Assembly: GCF_022095675.1 (NCBI RefSeq)
Contig: NZ_JAHYSG010000080.1
Coordinates: forward strand, 1-57,366
DNA from: Dactylosporangium sp. AC04546
Lineage (GTDB): Bacteria; Actinomycetota; Actinomycetes; Mycobacteriales; Micromonosporaceae
DNA length: 57,366 bases
Reading direction: 5' to 3'
Part shown: positions 27,843 through 35,285 of the stretch, piece after piece
Layout: each line of letters begins with the position of its first letter
Numbering within the stretch: the first letter of the stretch is position 1
Notes under the pieces: generated by a model
What the model was told of the DNA's origin: nothing
The model's input: only the letters and a program-made list of their open reading frames with translations
Database searches by the model: none
Position numbers and translations under genes: made by a program

Positions 27843-28193
27843 ATGACCGCGCGTTTGAACACCGTCGTCCTCGACACGCCTGACCCGCACACGCTGGCCC
27901 GGTTCTACTCGGAGCTGCTGGACCTGCCCATCACGCGGATCGACGGCGACTGGATCGACATCGGCGACGGGACGACGAAACTCAGCTTCCAGCTCGCCCC
28001 GGCGTACCGCCCGCCGCAGTGGCCGGACCCGAACTTCCCGCAGCAGCTGCACCTCGACATCCGGGTCGACGACATCGACGCCGCCGAGGCCAAGGTGCTG
28101 CGGATGGGCGCCCAGCTGCTGTCGACGAAGGAGACGGGCTTCCGGGTGTACAGCGACCCGGCGGGCCACCCGTTCTGCCTGGAATACGACTAG
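27843..28193 (+). CDS. VOC-family (glyoxalase/bleomycin-resistance fold) protein
   Basis: 116 aa with the two beta-alpha-beta-beta-beta modules of the vicinal oxygen chelate fold. Features: LNTVVLDTPDPHTLARFYSEL, KLSFQLAPAYRPPQWP, QLHLDIRVDDIDAAEAKVL and FRVYSDPAGHPFCLEYD (shown as pieces). Possible metal ligands are the His in QLHLDI and the terminal Glu in CLEYD. Specific function unknown. Likely co-transcribed with pta. Its TAG stop overlaps the stop of the convergent M23 gene in the shared bases CTAG. Confidence 0.85.
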   Translation: MTARLNTVVLDTPDPHTLARFYSELLDLPITRIDGDWIDIGDGTTKLSFQLAPAYRPPQWPDPNFPQQLHLDIRVDDIDAAEAKVLRMGAQLLSTKETGFRVYSDPAGHPFCLEYD

Positions 28194-28885
28194 GGGAAGA
28201 CCGTCGGCTTCGTCGGGCACCCGTTCTTCTGCTGCCACGACTCGAGCTCGCCGACCGGGGACTTCTCCTTGCCGGCCTTCCAGGCGTCGAGGTAGGGCCA
28301 GGGCCAGATCACGCCCCGCCGGGTCCACCAGTCGCCGGTCTTCTGGCAGGCCGGCGAGATGCCGAAGTGGATGTGGCAGGCGCTGGCGTCGCCGGTCCGG
28401 CCGACCTTGGCGACCGGCTGGCCGGCCGTGACCGCGGCGCCGGCCTCGATGCCCTGGTCGATGCTGGAGAAGTGCGACATGTAGTACCGCGCGCCGTCGT
28501 TGCCGAGGATCGACACGGACAGGCCGCCGCGGGTCGCGCCGTCGTTCGTCTTCCGGTCCCAGGTGTCGACCCGGGCGACCTCCAGCACGGTGCCGTCGAC
28601 CGGCGACACGGCGACCAGGCCGCAGTTCGCGATGATGTCGCTGGCCGGGTAGTCGTGGTGGTCCTTCGAATACGACCCCTTGCCCTGAAGCGGGAACGCG
28701 TGCCTGACGGCCTTCGGCGCGGCCTGGCTCGACGGCGCGCTGCCCGCCTCACCGAGGGACTGCACCTGGCGCCCGGGCGACTCGACGGTCGATGTGGCGG
28801 CGGCCGGGGTCTCGGCGGCGTCGCCACCGCAGCCGGCCGCCCCGAGGACGACCAGCAGCGCGACACCCAGCAGGCGTGTACGCAT
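28190..28885 (-). CDS. M23 (LytM-type) peptidoglycan peptidase-like lipoprotein
   Basis: 231 aa. A lipoprotein signal ends LVVLGAAGC with Cys19, followed by a Ser/Ala/Thr/Pro-rich linker. The M23 fold is recognisable: HHDYPASDIIANCG (first His and Asp zinc ligands), GTVLEVARVDTWDRK, YYMSHFSSIDQGIEAGAAV, and CHIHFGISPACQ with the HxH motif. The positions of the four M23 ligands appear kept, so it may be an active cell-wall endopeptidase anchored outside the membrane. The GDWWTRRGVIWPWPYLDAW tail is common in actinobacterial members. Confidence 0.85.
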   Translation of the reverse strand: MRTRLLGVALLVVLGAAGCGGDAAETPAAATSTVESPGRQVQSLGEAGSAPSSQAAPKAVRHAFPLQGKGSYSKDHHDYPASDIIANCGLVAVSPVDGTVLEVARVDTWDRKTNDGATRGGLSVSILGNDGARYYMSHFSSIDQGIEAGAAVTAGQPVAKVGRTGDASACHIHFGISPACQKTGDWWTRRGVIWPWPYLDAWKAGKEKSPVGELESWQQKNGCPTKPTVFP

Positions 28886-28896
28886 CGTCCGTCACC

Positions 28897-29694
28897 CTAC
28901 TCCTGCGCCTCGTAGCGGGCCGCGTAGGAGGTCGGCGGCTCCCCGAACATCGCCGTGAAGTCCCTGGTCAGGTGGGCCTGGTCGACGTACCCCAGGTCGG
29001 CCGCCAGTCCGGCCCAGTCGACGTCCGGCCCCCGCCCGGTCAGGTGTTCGGTCACCTCGTGCAGCCGGTACCGCCGGATGAGCCACTTCGGCGAGACCCC
29101 CACGTGCTCGGCGAAGAGCCGCTGCAGCCGCCGCGGGTGCACGCCGCAGTGCGCGGCGGCCAGGTCGACCCGGCGCAGCCCGCTCGACGTGCGGATGTCG
29201 TCGACCCACCCGGCGACCTGGTCACCGACCGGGTCGGCCGCGCTCCGGACGCCACGCAGGAAGTCCTCGACCGCGGCCACGTCGACCCCTGCGCCGTCCA
29301 CGGCGGGGTCGGGGACGAACCAGGGCGGATCGAACACCTCGGACGCCGGCAGCGCCCGGTCGGTGAGGTCGGCGACCGGCCGGTCGAGGAAGCGACGGAA
29401 GACCCCGGGCCGGAACACGACGCCGAAGCGCGCCCCAGTGCCCTCCAGCACGAACACCACCCGCCCGCGCGGGACGCCCCGCACGAGCGGCGGGCCGTCG
29501 TCCGCGAACGTCAGCTGCACGCTCGGCTGCGGGACGATGAGCTGCCGGTACGGCGGCTGGCCGCGCAGGTCCCACCGCGCCCACCAGTAGCGGGCGACGA
29601 CCGGCGCCAGGTCGGGCGCGGGCGCGGCGAACCCGAAGCGCTGGAACGCGGCCCAGGCCCCGCCGAGCTCCCGGCTGTCCCGCACGTCCGGCAC
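28897..29694 (-). CDS. AraC-family transcriptional regulator (DUF6597-type N-terminus)
   Basis: 265 aa. The N-terminal region contains VVARYWWARWDLRGQPPYRQ and PQPSVQLTFADD, as in the DUF6597 sensory domain. The C-terminal AraC double helix-turn-helix includes RRVDLAAAHCGVHPRRLQRL, GVSPKWLIRRYRLHEVTE and AADLGYVDQAHLTRDFTAMF. It is divergent, with 64 bp, from the TIGR03086-type gene, which is the obvious candidate target. The ligand is unknown. Confidence 0.88.
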   Translation of the reverse strand: MPDVRDSRELGGAWAAFQRFGFAAPAPDLAPVVARYWWARWDLRGQPPYRQLIVPQPSVQLTFADDGPPLVRGVPRGRVVFVLEGTGARFGVVFRPGVFRRFLDRPVADLTDRALPASEVFDPPWFVPDPAVDGAGVDVAAVEDFLRGVRSAADPVGDQVAGWVDDIRTSSGLRRVDLAAAHCGVHPRRLQRLFAEHVGVSPKWLIRRYRLHEVTEHLTGRGPDVDWAGLAADLGYVDQAHLTRDFTAMFGEPPTSYAARYEAQE

Positions 29695-29758
29695 CCGGCC
29701 AGGCTATCGTCGCGTTTGTCCAAGACCGCGGCCCGGTCGCTGCCCTACCGTTCGCGGC

Positions 29759-30298
29759 ATGGACATGCACCTGCTGCCGAGCTCCGCCGTCGTGGTGATC
29801 CGCAAGCTCGCCGCCGACCTGACCGAGGACGACCTGGCGGCCCCGACGCCGTGTGCGGGTTGGGACGTGCGAGCGCTGACCGAGCACCTGCTGCACTGGG
29901 GCCCGTCGCTTGCGGGCGCGGCCCGCAAGGAGACCGTGCCGCCCGGGGCCGTCGCCGGGCTGACCCTGGCCGGCCAGCTCGACCGCCTGGCCGAGGCGTG
30001 GTCCGCGCCGGCGGCGTGGGAGGGCGAGACGCACATGGCGGGGCCGGACCCGCTCCCGGCGGATGTGGTGGGCGGCATGGTCCTCGGCGAGTTCGTGGTG
30101 CACGGCTGGGACCTGGCGCGCGCCCTCGGCCGGTCCGCCGAGTGGGACGACGACCTGCTGCAGGTGGTGTACCGCGAGTCGGCGCGCATGGCCGACCAGG
30201 GCCGGGCGATGGGCGTGTACGGCCCCGAGGTCCGCGTGCCGGACTCCGCTCCCCTGCTGGACCGCCTGCTGGCCCTGACCGGTCGCGACCCGGCCTGA
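29759..30298 (+). CDS. TIGR03086-type protein (mycothiol-dependent maleylpyruvate isomerase/DinB fold)
   Basis: 179 aa. N-terminal DDLAAPTPCAGWDVRALTEHLLHW and the later VLGEFVVHGWDLARALG are the two conserved blocks of this actinobacterial family. The His residues (HLLHW and VHGWD) with an intervening Glu form a probable metal site. Some relatives are mycothiol-dependent transferases or isomerases; the substrate here is unknown. Divergent from an AraC regulator. Confidence 0.85.
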   Translation: MDMHLLPSSAVVVIRKLAADLTEDDLAAPTPCAGWDVRALTEHLLHWGPSLAGAARKETVPPGAVAGLTLAGQLDRLAEAWSAPAAWEGETHMAGPDPLPADVVGGMVLGEFVVHGWDLARALGRSAEWDDDLLQVVYRESARMADQGRAMGVYGPEVRVPDSAPLLDRLLALTGRDPA

Positions 30299-30378
30299 CG
30301 AATTCCGCGTGGCGTTTTGCCGGTTCCGCCCGAAATTCCCGACATATCCGGTTTACTGGTCAACGTCAGAGACGGCGC

Positions 30379-30399
30379 GGCCCCTGCCGGGAGTCGAAC
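30379..30399 (-). other. tRNA 3'-end-like 21-mer
   Basis: Bottom strand reads GTTCGACTCCCGGCAGGGGC plus one C. This has a TTCGA T-loop and a following CAGGGGC, which could be the 3' acceptor strand of a GCCCCTG-type tRNA. The T-stem partner and all other tRNA parts are missing, so this is not a tRNA gene. It could be an old attachment-site remnant or chance. The surrounding gap (30299-30486) also holds a shared 13-mer (30339-30351) and a T5 run at 30466. Confidence 0.3.
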
Positions 30400-30486
30400 G
30401 GGGGACGGTGGGAGCCGCGTGGCAGGCGGGTCCGGGTGGCAATGGCGCCACACGGGCCCGTTCCGTTTTTCGCGTACAGTTCCGGG

Positions 30487-32007
30487 GTGACCCCGCACGA
30501 CTCGGCCGCCCTCGCCGACCAGCACGACCTGCCTGCCATCCCCTCGCAGCCGGGCATCGACCTGCCCCCGACGGAGGGCGGCATCGACCCGGAGCGGATG
30601 GCCATCTGCCTCGCCGTCTTCGAGGAGCTCTCGGAGCTGTCGCCCGACCACCCCGACGTGCTGCGGGTGCGGCGCGCCACCTCACACCTGTACAAGCAGG
30701 TCAAGCGGCAGCGGCGCAGCGACAAGCGGGCCGCCGTCACCGAGGCGGACCGGATCGTCACCGAGGCCACCGCCACCGGCGCGCCCGGCCGGATCGACGA
30801 CGAGACGCAGGGGATCGCGCTGGTGTCGCCGACGATCGGCGCGACCGCCGGGCGGCTCAGGCGGGCCCGGGCCTGCTACACGTGCAAGAACCGCTACGTG
30901 GACGTCGACGCCTTCTACCACCAGCTCTGCCCCGAGTGCGCGAAGCTCAACCGGGAGCGCCGGGACGCCCGGACCGACCTCACCGGCCGGCGGGCGCTGC
31001 TCACCGGCGGGCGGGCGAAGATCGGCATGTACATCGCGCTGCGGCTGCTGCGTGACGGCGCGCACACGACCATCACCACCCGGTTCCCGAACGACGCGGT
31101 GCGGCGGTTCTCGGCCATGCCGGACAGCGCCGACTGGCTGCATCGGCTGCGGATCGTCGGCATCGACCTGCGCGACCCGGCCCAGGTGTCGGCGCTGGCC
31201 GACGACGTGGCCGCGCAGGGGCCGCTCGACATCCTCATCAACAACGCGGCGCAGACCGTGAAGCGCGCCCCCGGGTCGTACTCGCACCTGGTCGCCGCCG
31301 AGTCGGCGCCGCTCGCGCTCGACGGGCCGCTGCCCGAGATGGTGACCTTCCACAAGGCGCCGCACGCCCACGACGCCCCGGCCGAGCTGGTGGGGGCGGC
31401 GCCGACGCTGATCCCGCCGGACGCGCTCACCGCGCTCGCGCTGACCAGCCGCAACGCGACGCCCGAGCGGATCGCGGCGCTGACCGCGATCGACGCTGGT
31501 GGGCTGGTGCCCGACCTGGCGTCCTCGAACAGCTGGGTGCAGATGGTGCACGAGGTCGACCCGCTGGAGCTGCTGGAAGTCCAGCTGTGCAACGTGACCG
31601 CGCCGTTCATCCTGGTCAGCAGCCTGCGCCCGGCGATGGCCGCGGCGAGCGCCCGCCGCAAGTACGTCGTCAACGTCAGCGCGATGGAGGGGCAGTTCAG
31701 CCGCCGCTACAAGGGGCCCGGCCACCCGCACACCAACATGGCCAAGGCGGCGCTCAACATGCTGACCCGCACCGCCGCCGAGGAGATGCTCCAGACCGAC
31801 GGCATCCTCATGACGGCCGTCGACACGGGCTGGATCACCGACGAGCGGCCACACCCGACGAAGATGCGCCTGCACGAGGAGGGCTTCCACGCCCCGCTCG
31901 ACCTCACCGACGGCGCGGCGCGGGTCTACGACCCGATCGTGCGCGGCGAACTCGGCGAGGACCTCTACGGCTGCTTCCTCAAGGACTACAGCCCGTCGCC
32001 CTGGTGA
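30487..32007 (+). CDS. Long SDR-family protein with N-terminal zinc ribbon
   Basis: 506 aa from GTG 30487. Residues 1-125 are acidic/helical. A four-cysteine zinc ribbon follows (Cys130, 133, 148, 151; ARACYTCKNRYVDVDAF and HQLCPECAKLNRE). Then comes a Rossmann SDR domain with TGGRAKIG (173-180), DILINNAAQ (NNAA in place of NNAG) and VVNVSAMEGQF with the catalytic Ser. The YxxxK motif appears as TNMAK: Lys kept, Tyr replaced by Thr. About 110 extra residues sit between NNAA and the catalytic Ser. Function unknown; it may be a divergent or non-catalytic reductase. Probable single gene, convergent with the FHA gene (11-nt gap). Confidence 0.8.
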   Translation: MTPHDSAALADQHDLPAIPSQPGIDLPPTEGGIDPERMAICLAVFEELSELSPDHPDVLRVRRATSHLYKQVKRQRRSDKRAAVTEADRIVTEATATGAPGRIDDETQGIALVSPTIGATAGRLRRARACYTCKNRYVDVDAFYHQLCPECAKLNRERRDARTDLTGRRALLTGGRAKIGMYIALRLLRDGAHTTITTRFPNDAVRRFSAMPDSADWLHRLRIVGIDLRDPAQVSALADDVAAQGPLDILINNAAQTVKRAPGSYSHLVAAESAPLALDGPLPEMVTFHKAPHAHDAPAELVGAAPTLIPPDALTALALTSRNATPERIAALTAIDAGGLVPDLASSNSWVQMVHEVDPLELLEVQLCNVTAPFILVSSLRPAMAAASARRKYVVNVSAMEGQFSRRYKGPGHPHTNMAKAALNMLTRTAAEEMLQTDGILMTAVDTGWITDERPHPTKMRLHEEGFHAPLDLTDGAARVYDPIVRGELGEDLYGCFLKDYSPSPW

Positions 32008-32018
32008 GGCGCCGGTGA

Positions 32019-32720
32019 CTACCGCAGCTGGTACACGAGCGTGAACTTGCCGACCTGGACCTCGTCGCCGTCGTTGAGGGTCGCGCTCTTGACCCGCTCG
32101 CCGTTGACGTAGGTGCCGTTGAGGCTGCCCATGTCGAGTGTCGAATAGCCGACGCCGCCCGCGTTGCGGTGGAACTCCACGTGCTTGCGGCTCACCGTGT
32201 TGTCGTCGAGAACGATCTGGTTGGCCGAGTCGCGGCCGCAGCGCACGATGTCGCCGTCGAGGGCGAACTCGGCACCGGCCTCGGCGCCCTTGCGGATCAG
32301 CAGCGTGGCCCGGCCCGTCGGCAGCTTCTCCATGTGGGCGGTCAGGTCGAGCGCCTGGGTCGGCCCGTCGGGCGCGGCGACGGCCGCGCTGGCCAGCAGC
32401 TGCTCCGAGGTCACGATCGGCACCTGCAGATGCCGGGCCAGCGCGATCGCCTCGAGGGGCGCGGCCGGGACCCGGATGCCGTCGGCGAGCACCAGCTGGA
32501 ACGGACCCTGCGGCGCGGTCACCTCGACCGCCCGCAGCGGCACCCGCAGCGCCGCCAGCACGCGCTGGAAGAGCTCCGCGCTGATCGGCTCGTCAAGGTT
32601 GCGGGGGCCGCCCTCGACGGGCAGCTGGATGTGCCGGCCGGAGGCTTCCTCCTTGAGCAGGACCATCGGGCGGCTCTGCCAGGTCTGGGCCCGCACACCC
32701 ACCACGACAAGCTCTCGCAT
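32019..32720 (-). CDS. Shortened BFN-like domain fused to an FHA domain
   Basis: 233 aa. C-terminal FHA domain (~135-233): VRCGRDSANQIVLDD, NTVSRKHVEFHR, DMGSLNGTYVNGERV and LNDGDEVQVGKFTL contain the phosphothreonine-binding Arg, Ser and Asn residues. The N-terminal ~110 residues (VVVGVRAQTWQSRPMVLLKE ... GIRVPAAPLEAIALARHLQVP) resemble the BFN/DUF151 bifunctional nuclease domain. However, its central catalytic segment (IWIG...EAxAIA) is absent. It probably binds phosphothreonine from Ser/Thr kinase signalling; no kinase gene is nearby. A GGAGG site precedes the ATG. Confidence 0.8.
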   Translation of the reverse strand: MRELVVVGVRAQTWQSRPMVLLKEEASGRHIQLPVEGGPRNLDEPISAELFQRVLAALRVPLRAVEVTAPQGPFQLVLADGIRVPAAPLEAIALARHLQVPIVTSEQLLASAAVAAPDGPTQALDLTAHMEKLPTGRATLLIRKGAEAGAEFALDGDIVRCGRDSANQIVLDDNTVSRKHVEFHRNAGGVGYSTLDMGSLNGTYVNGERVKSATLNDGDEVQVGKFTLVYQLR

Positions 32721-32795
32721 GCCCCGCCTCCCGTGTCCGACGTCAAGTGTTGTGCGCTAACGGTACCGCGCCGATCCATCGACGGACCCGGCCGG

Positions 32796-33572
32796 TCAGG
32801 CCCATCCGCGACGGCTTTGCGCCGTTTGTCGCATCCATCCGTCGACCTCGCGGGTCCAGTCGACCGCCTGAGCCTGCGCGTGCCCGATCTTGAACCGGCC
32901 GATCGCGTCGTGGCCGCCGCGCCGTTTGTCCAGCTCGATGATGACCTCCATGCCGTGCGGGTCGGTCACGAAGGTGACCTCGACCTCGGTCACGACGCTC
33001 TGGTACTGCGGCGCCGCCCAGAACTCGATCTCCTGGTAGAACGGCAGGGTCTGGCGAACCCCGTAGATGAACCCGCGCTCCAGGTCGGCCGACTTGAACC
33101 GGAAGCCGAGCTCGACGAAGCCGGCGAGCACCCCGGCCTGGACGGGCAGCGGGTGCACGTTGATCGGATCGAGGTCGCCCTTGTCGATCGCGCGGGCCAC
33201 CTCCAGCTCGGTGCGCAGACCCATGGCCATGCCGGGCAGCCGCTGCCCGTACAGGTGCGTGATCGGGGTCTCCCACGGCACCGGCAGCTGGAACTGGACG
33301 GCGTGCTGCATCCCGGGCGCGAGCCGGAACCCGCCGGTGAGCTGCTGCTGCTGGAAGGCGACGGTCGAGTCGTGCTCGCCGTCGGAGGTCTCCACCTCGA
33401 CCCGGGTCACGAGCTCGATTACGATGCGCTCGACCTCGACCTCGTGCTCGCCGCCGGCGAAGAGCACCTGGCCGGCGAGCAGCTCGCCGGGTCGCACGTC
33501 GGGGGTGCGCAGCTGGGTGTCCACGGTCGGCCCGCCGACACCGAGGGCCCGCCGGAGGCTCTTGAAGACCAT
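32796..33572 (-). CDS. Spo0M-like sporulation-control (arrestin-fold) protein
   Basis: 258 aa. N-terminal MVFKSLRRALGVGGPTVDTQ, then VRPGELLAGQVLFAGGEHEV, followed by the family's beta-sandwich pattern and IGRFKIGHAQAQAVDW. Length and layout match the Spo0M/SpoOM family, which in Bacillus modulates sporulation and in actinobacteria is widespread with unclear role. No membrane segment. It is divergent, with 38 bp, from a MerR regulator gene. Confidence 0.87.
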   Translation of the reverse strand: MVFKSLRRALGVGGPTVDTQLRTPDVRPGELLAGQVLFAGGEHEVEVERIVIELVTRVEVETSDGEHDSTVAFQQQQLTGGFRLAPGMQHAVQFQLPVPWETPITHLYGQRLPGMAMGLRTELEVARAIDKGDLDPINVHPLPVQAGVLAGFVELGFRFKSADLERGFIYGVRQTLPFYQEIEFWAAPQYQSVVTEVEVTFVTDPHGMEVIIELDKRRGGHDAIGRFKIGHAQAQAVDWTREVDGWMRQTAQSRRGWA

Positions 33573-33582
33573 GGCGGGCACA

Positions 33583-33607
33583 CTAACACGTGGCACTGTA
33601 GGGTTAG
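33583..33607. promoter_or_regulatory. Candidate MerR operator between spo0M-like and merR genes
   Basis: CTAAC (33583-33587) and GTTAG (33603-33607) are an inverted pair within a 25-bp segment that fills most of the 38-bp gap between the divergent starts at 33572 and 33611. MerR dimers bind dyads of this sort inside stretched promoters. The arms are short, so chance is possible. Confidence 0.4.
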
Positions 33608-33610
33608 CTG

Positions 33611-34006
33611 GTGTCCAGACTGCTTCGGATCGGTGAGCTGGCGAATCTGTCCGGTGTATCCACCCGTACTGTCGACTTCTATACCGGCCTCGGCCTGATC
33701 GAGGCGGCGCAGCGCACCGCGGGCAACTTCCGGCTCTACGACCCCTCGTGCGTCGATCGCATCGCGGCCATCAAGGTGCTGGAAGCCAACGGTGTCAGCC
33801 TGTCCGACATGGCCGGGGCGCTGCAGCGCGGCGCCGGCGACCTCGCGGTGCAGCTCTCCCAGGTGCAGGGCGACCTGGAGGCGCTGCAGCAGGCGGCCGC
33901 GCACGCCGGCCCGGCCGCCCACCAGCTGCTGCTCGCGCTCACCGCGCGGCTGCAGTCCCTCATCGCGACGGCGCTGGACCTGACCAACAACCTGCCGCCG
34001 CTCTAG
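33611..34006 (+). CDS. MerR-family transcriptional regulator
   Basis: 131 aa from GTG 33611. The N-terminal winged helix includes LLRIGELANLSGVSTRTVDFYTGLGLIEAAQRT (quoted in parts: RIGELANLSGVSTRTVDFY and GLGLIEAAQRT), then NFRLYDPSCVDRIAAIKVLE. A leucine/glutamine-rich coiled coil (residues ~75-110) is the dimer helix. No Cys-rich metal-binding loop at the C-terminus, so it is not a typical metal sensor; the effector is unknown. Likely controls itself and the divergent Spo0M-like gene. Confidence 0.9.
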   Translation: MSRLLRIGELANLSGVSTRTVDFYTGLGLIEAAQRTAGNFRLYDPSCVDRIAAIKVLEANGVSLSDMAGALQRGAGDLAVQLSQVQGDLEALQQAAAHAGPAAHQLLLALTARLQSLIATALDLTNNLPPL

Positions 34007-34011
34007 CCAGC

Positions 34012-34653
34012 TCAGACCTTGATCAGCTCCGCGACCCGCTGACCGTGGGCGGCGGCCGACTCGTGGCCGGCGCGCAGCGACTCGGCGGCGAGCCCGCGCA
34101 GCGGCGCCATCGCCGGGTTCACGTCGGCCAGGGTCAGCTCCGCCTCGGCGACGTGCAGGTCGAGGCCGTAGACGTCGGCGAGGATGCGCTTGAGGTACGG
34201 GGTGTTGTGGTCCCAGCCCTCCTTGGGCGCGCCCGGCCCGTAGCCGCCGCCCCGGCTCATCGCCAGCACGGCGGGGCGCCCGGCGATGTGCGACTCCTCC
34301 CCGGTCCGCAGTCCCTGGTGCAGCCCGAGCAGGTCGAACCAGGCCTTCACGTGGGCCGGGACGCCCCAGTTGTACAGCGGGATCGCGAACACGTAGGCAT
34401 CGGCGGCGAGCAGCTCGTCGCCCAGCTCCTGCACGAGCGCTGCCGCGGCGGGGTTCTCGGGGGCGGACGGGTCGAACTGCCGGCGGGCCAGGCTCGGCCA
34501 CGCGTCGGACGGCAGCGGTTCACGGCCCAGGTCGCGCCGGGTGGTCGTGGCGCCCGGGTGGGCGGTGAGCCAGGCCTGCTCGGCGGTGTCGGCGAGCGCG
34601 CGGCTCACCGAGCCGGCGGTGCGGACGCTGGCGTCGAGACGGAAGAGATGCAT
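34012..34653 (-). CDS. FMN-dependent NAD(P)H oxidoreductase (AzoR/flavodoxin-2-like)
   Basis: 213 aa. Flavodoxin-like fold: HLFRLDASVRTAGSVSRALA (FMN-phosphate loop with SxRxxxSxS), FAIPLYNWGVPAHVKAWFD (the P-x-YN-x-x-P-x-x-K motif) and MSRGGGYGPGAPKEGWDH. It probably reduces quinones or azo compounds with NAD(P)H and FMN as a detoxification enzyme. Divergent from a MarR regulator across a region with a 25-bp palindrome, a classic MarR-azoreductase arrangement for quinone or electrophile stress. Confidence 0.87.
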   Translation of the reverse strand: MHLFRLDASVRTAGSVSRALADTAEQAWLTAHPGATTTRRDLGREPLPSDAWPSLARRQFDPSAPENPAAAALVQELGDELLAADAYVFAIPLYNWGVPAHVKAWFDLLGLHQGLRTGEESHIAGRPAVLAMSRGGGYGPGAPKEGWDHNTPYLKRILADVYGLDLHVAEAELTLADVNPAMAPLRGLAAESLRAGHESAAAHGQRVAELIKV

Positions 34654-34681
34654 GCGGTCGTACCTCCTGATGCGGCTTCAC

Positions 34682-34706
34682 AGATAGTCTGCTTGGCAGA
34701 ACATCT
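34682..34706. promoter_or_regulatory. 25-bp MarR-type palindromic operator
   Basis: Symmetric sequence AGAT-ag-TCTGC-ttg-GCAGA-ac-ATCT: nine of eleven base pairs match around a central ttg. It lies 28 nt upstream of the azoreductase ATG (34653) and 36 nt before the MarR ATG (34743). The spacing and size suit a MarR dimer repressing both divergent genes. Confidence 0.75.
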
Positions 34707-34742
34707 TTCGGCAAGAGGGAGTGAGCTGCGTATCATTACCGC

Positions 34743-35285
34743 ATGACGCAGGCGCCGGAGACCCCGGCACACACCACCGGCGATCTCAGCTCCGACCTGG
34801 GCTGGGCACTGGGCGTGGTGCTGCGCGGCTACGCCAAGGGCGCGCAGCACGTGATGGCCGACCTCCCCGGCGGACCCCGGGGCTACCAGATCCTGACCGC
34901 CGCGGTCGGCGGCATGGCCTGCACCCAGCTCGCGCTGGCCAACCAGCTGGGCATCGACCGGACGGTGATGACCTACCTGCTCGACGACCTGGAGAAGGCC
35001 GGCCTCATCGAGCGCCAGCCCGACCCGGCCGACCGCCGGGCCCGCCGGATCCTGGCCACCGAGCACGGCCGGGCCACCATGTGCGACCTCCAGCGCAAGC
35101 TGCGCGACGTCGAGGAGCGCGTGCTCACGGCCCTCGACGAGCCGGACCGCACCGCGTTCCGCGACCTGCTGCGCCGGGTGGCCACGCGCATCGACGAGCA
35201 CGACCCGCTCGCCGACGCCTGTGCACCCATCGAGGAGTTCGCGCGCGTGGAGCCGGCCGTCAGGGCGCGTCGCCGACGCGCTTGA
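34743..35285 (+). CDS. MarR-family transcriptional regulator
   Basis: 180 aa. Winged-helix motif: [48 protein letters not shown] (quoted in two pieces), followed by dimerisation helices. The beta-wing [10 protein letters not shown] contains the MarR signature D-x-R. It probably represses the divergent azoreductase through the palindrome at 34682-34706 and responds to an electrophile or quinone. Its last 26 bp overlap the convergent hypothetical gene. Confidence 0.9.
   Translation: MTQAPETPAHTTGDLSSDLGWALGVVLRGYAKGAQHVMADLPGGPRGYQILTAAVGGMACTQLALANQLGIDRTVMTYLLDDLEKAGLIERQPDPADRRARRILATEHGRATMCDLQRKLRDVEERVLTALDEPDRTAFRDLLRRVATRIDEHDPLADACAPIEEFARVEPAVRARRRRA

Noticed and set aside
30340..30450. 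A tRNA gene on the bottom strand
   Set aside because: Only T-loop and acceptor-like 3' bases are present; no D-arm, anticodon arm or matching T-stem could be drawn.
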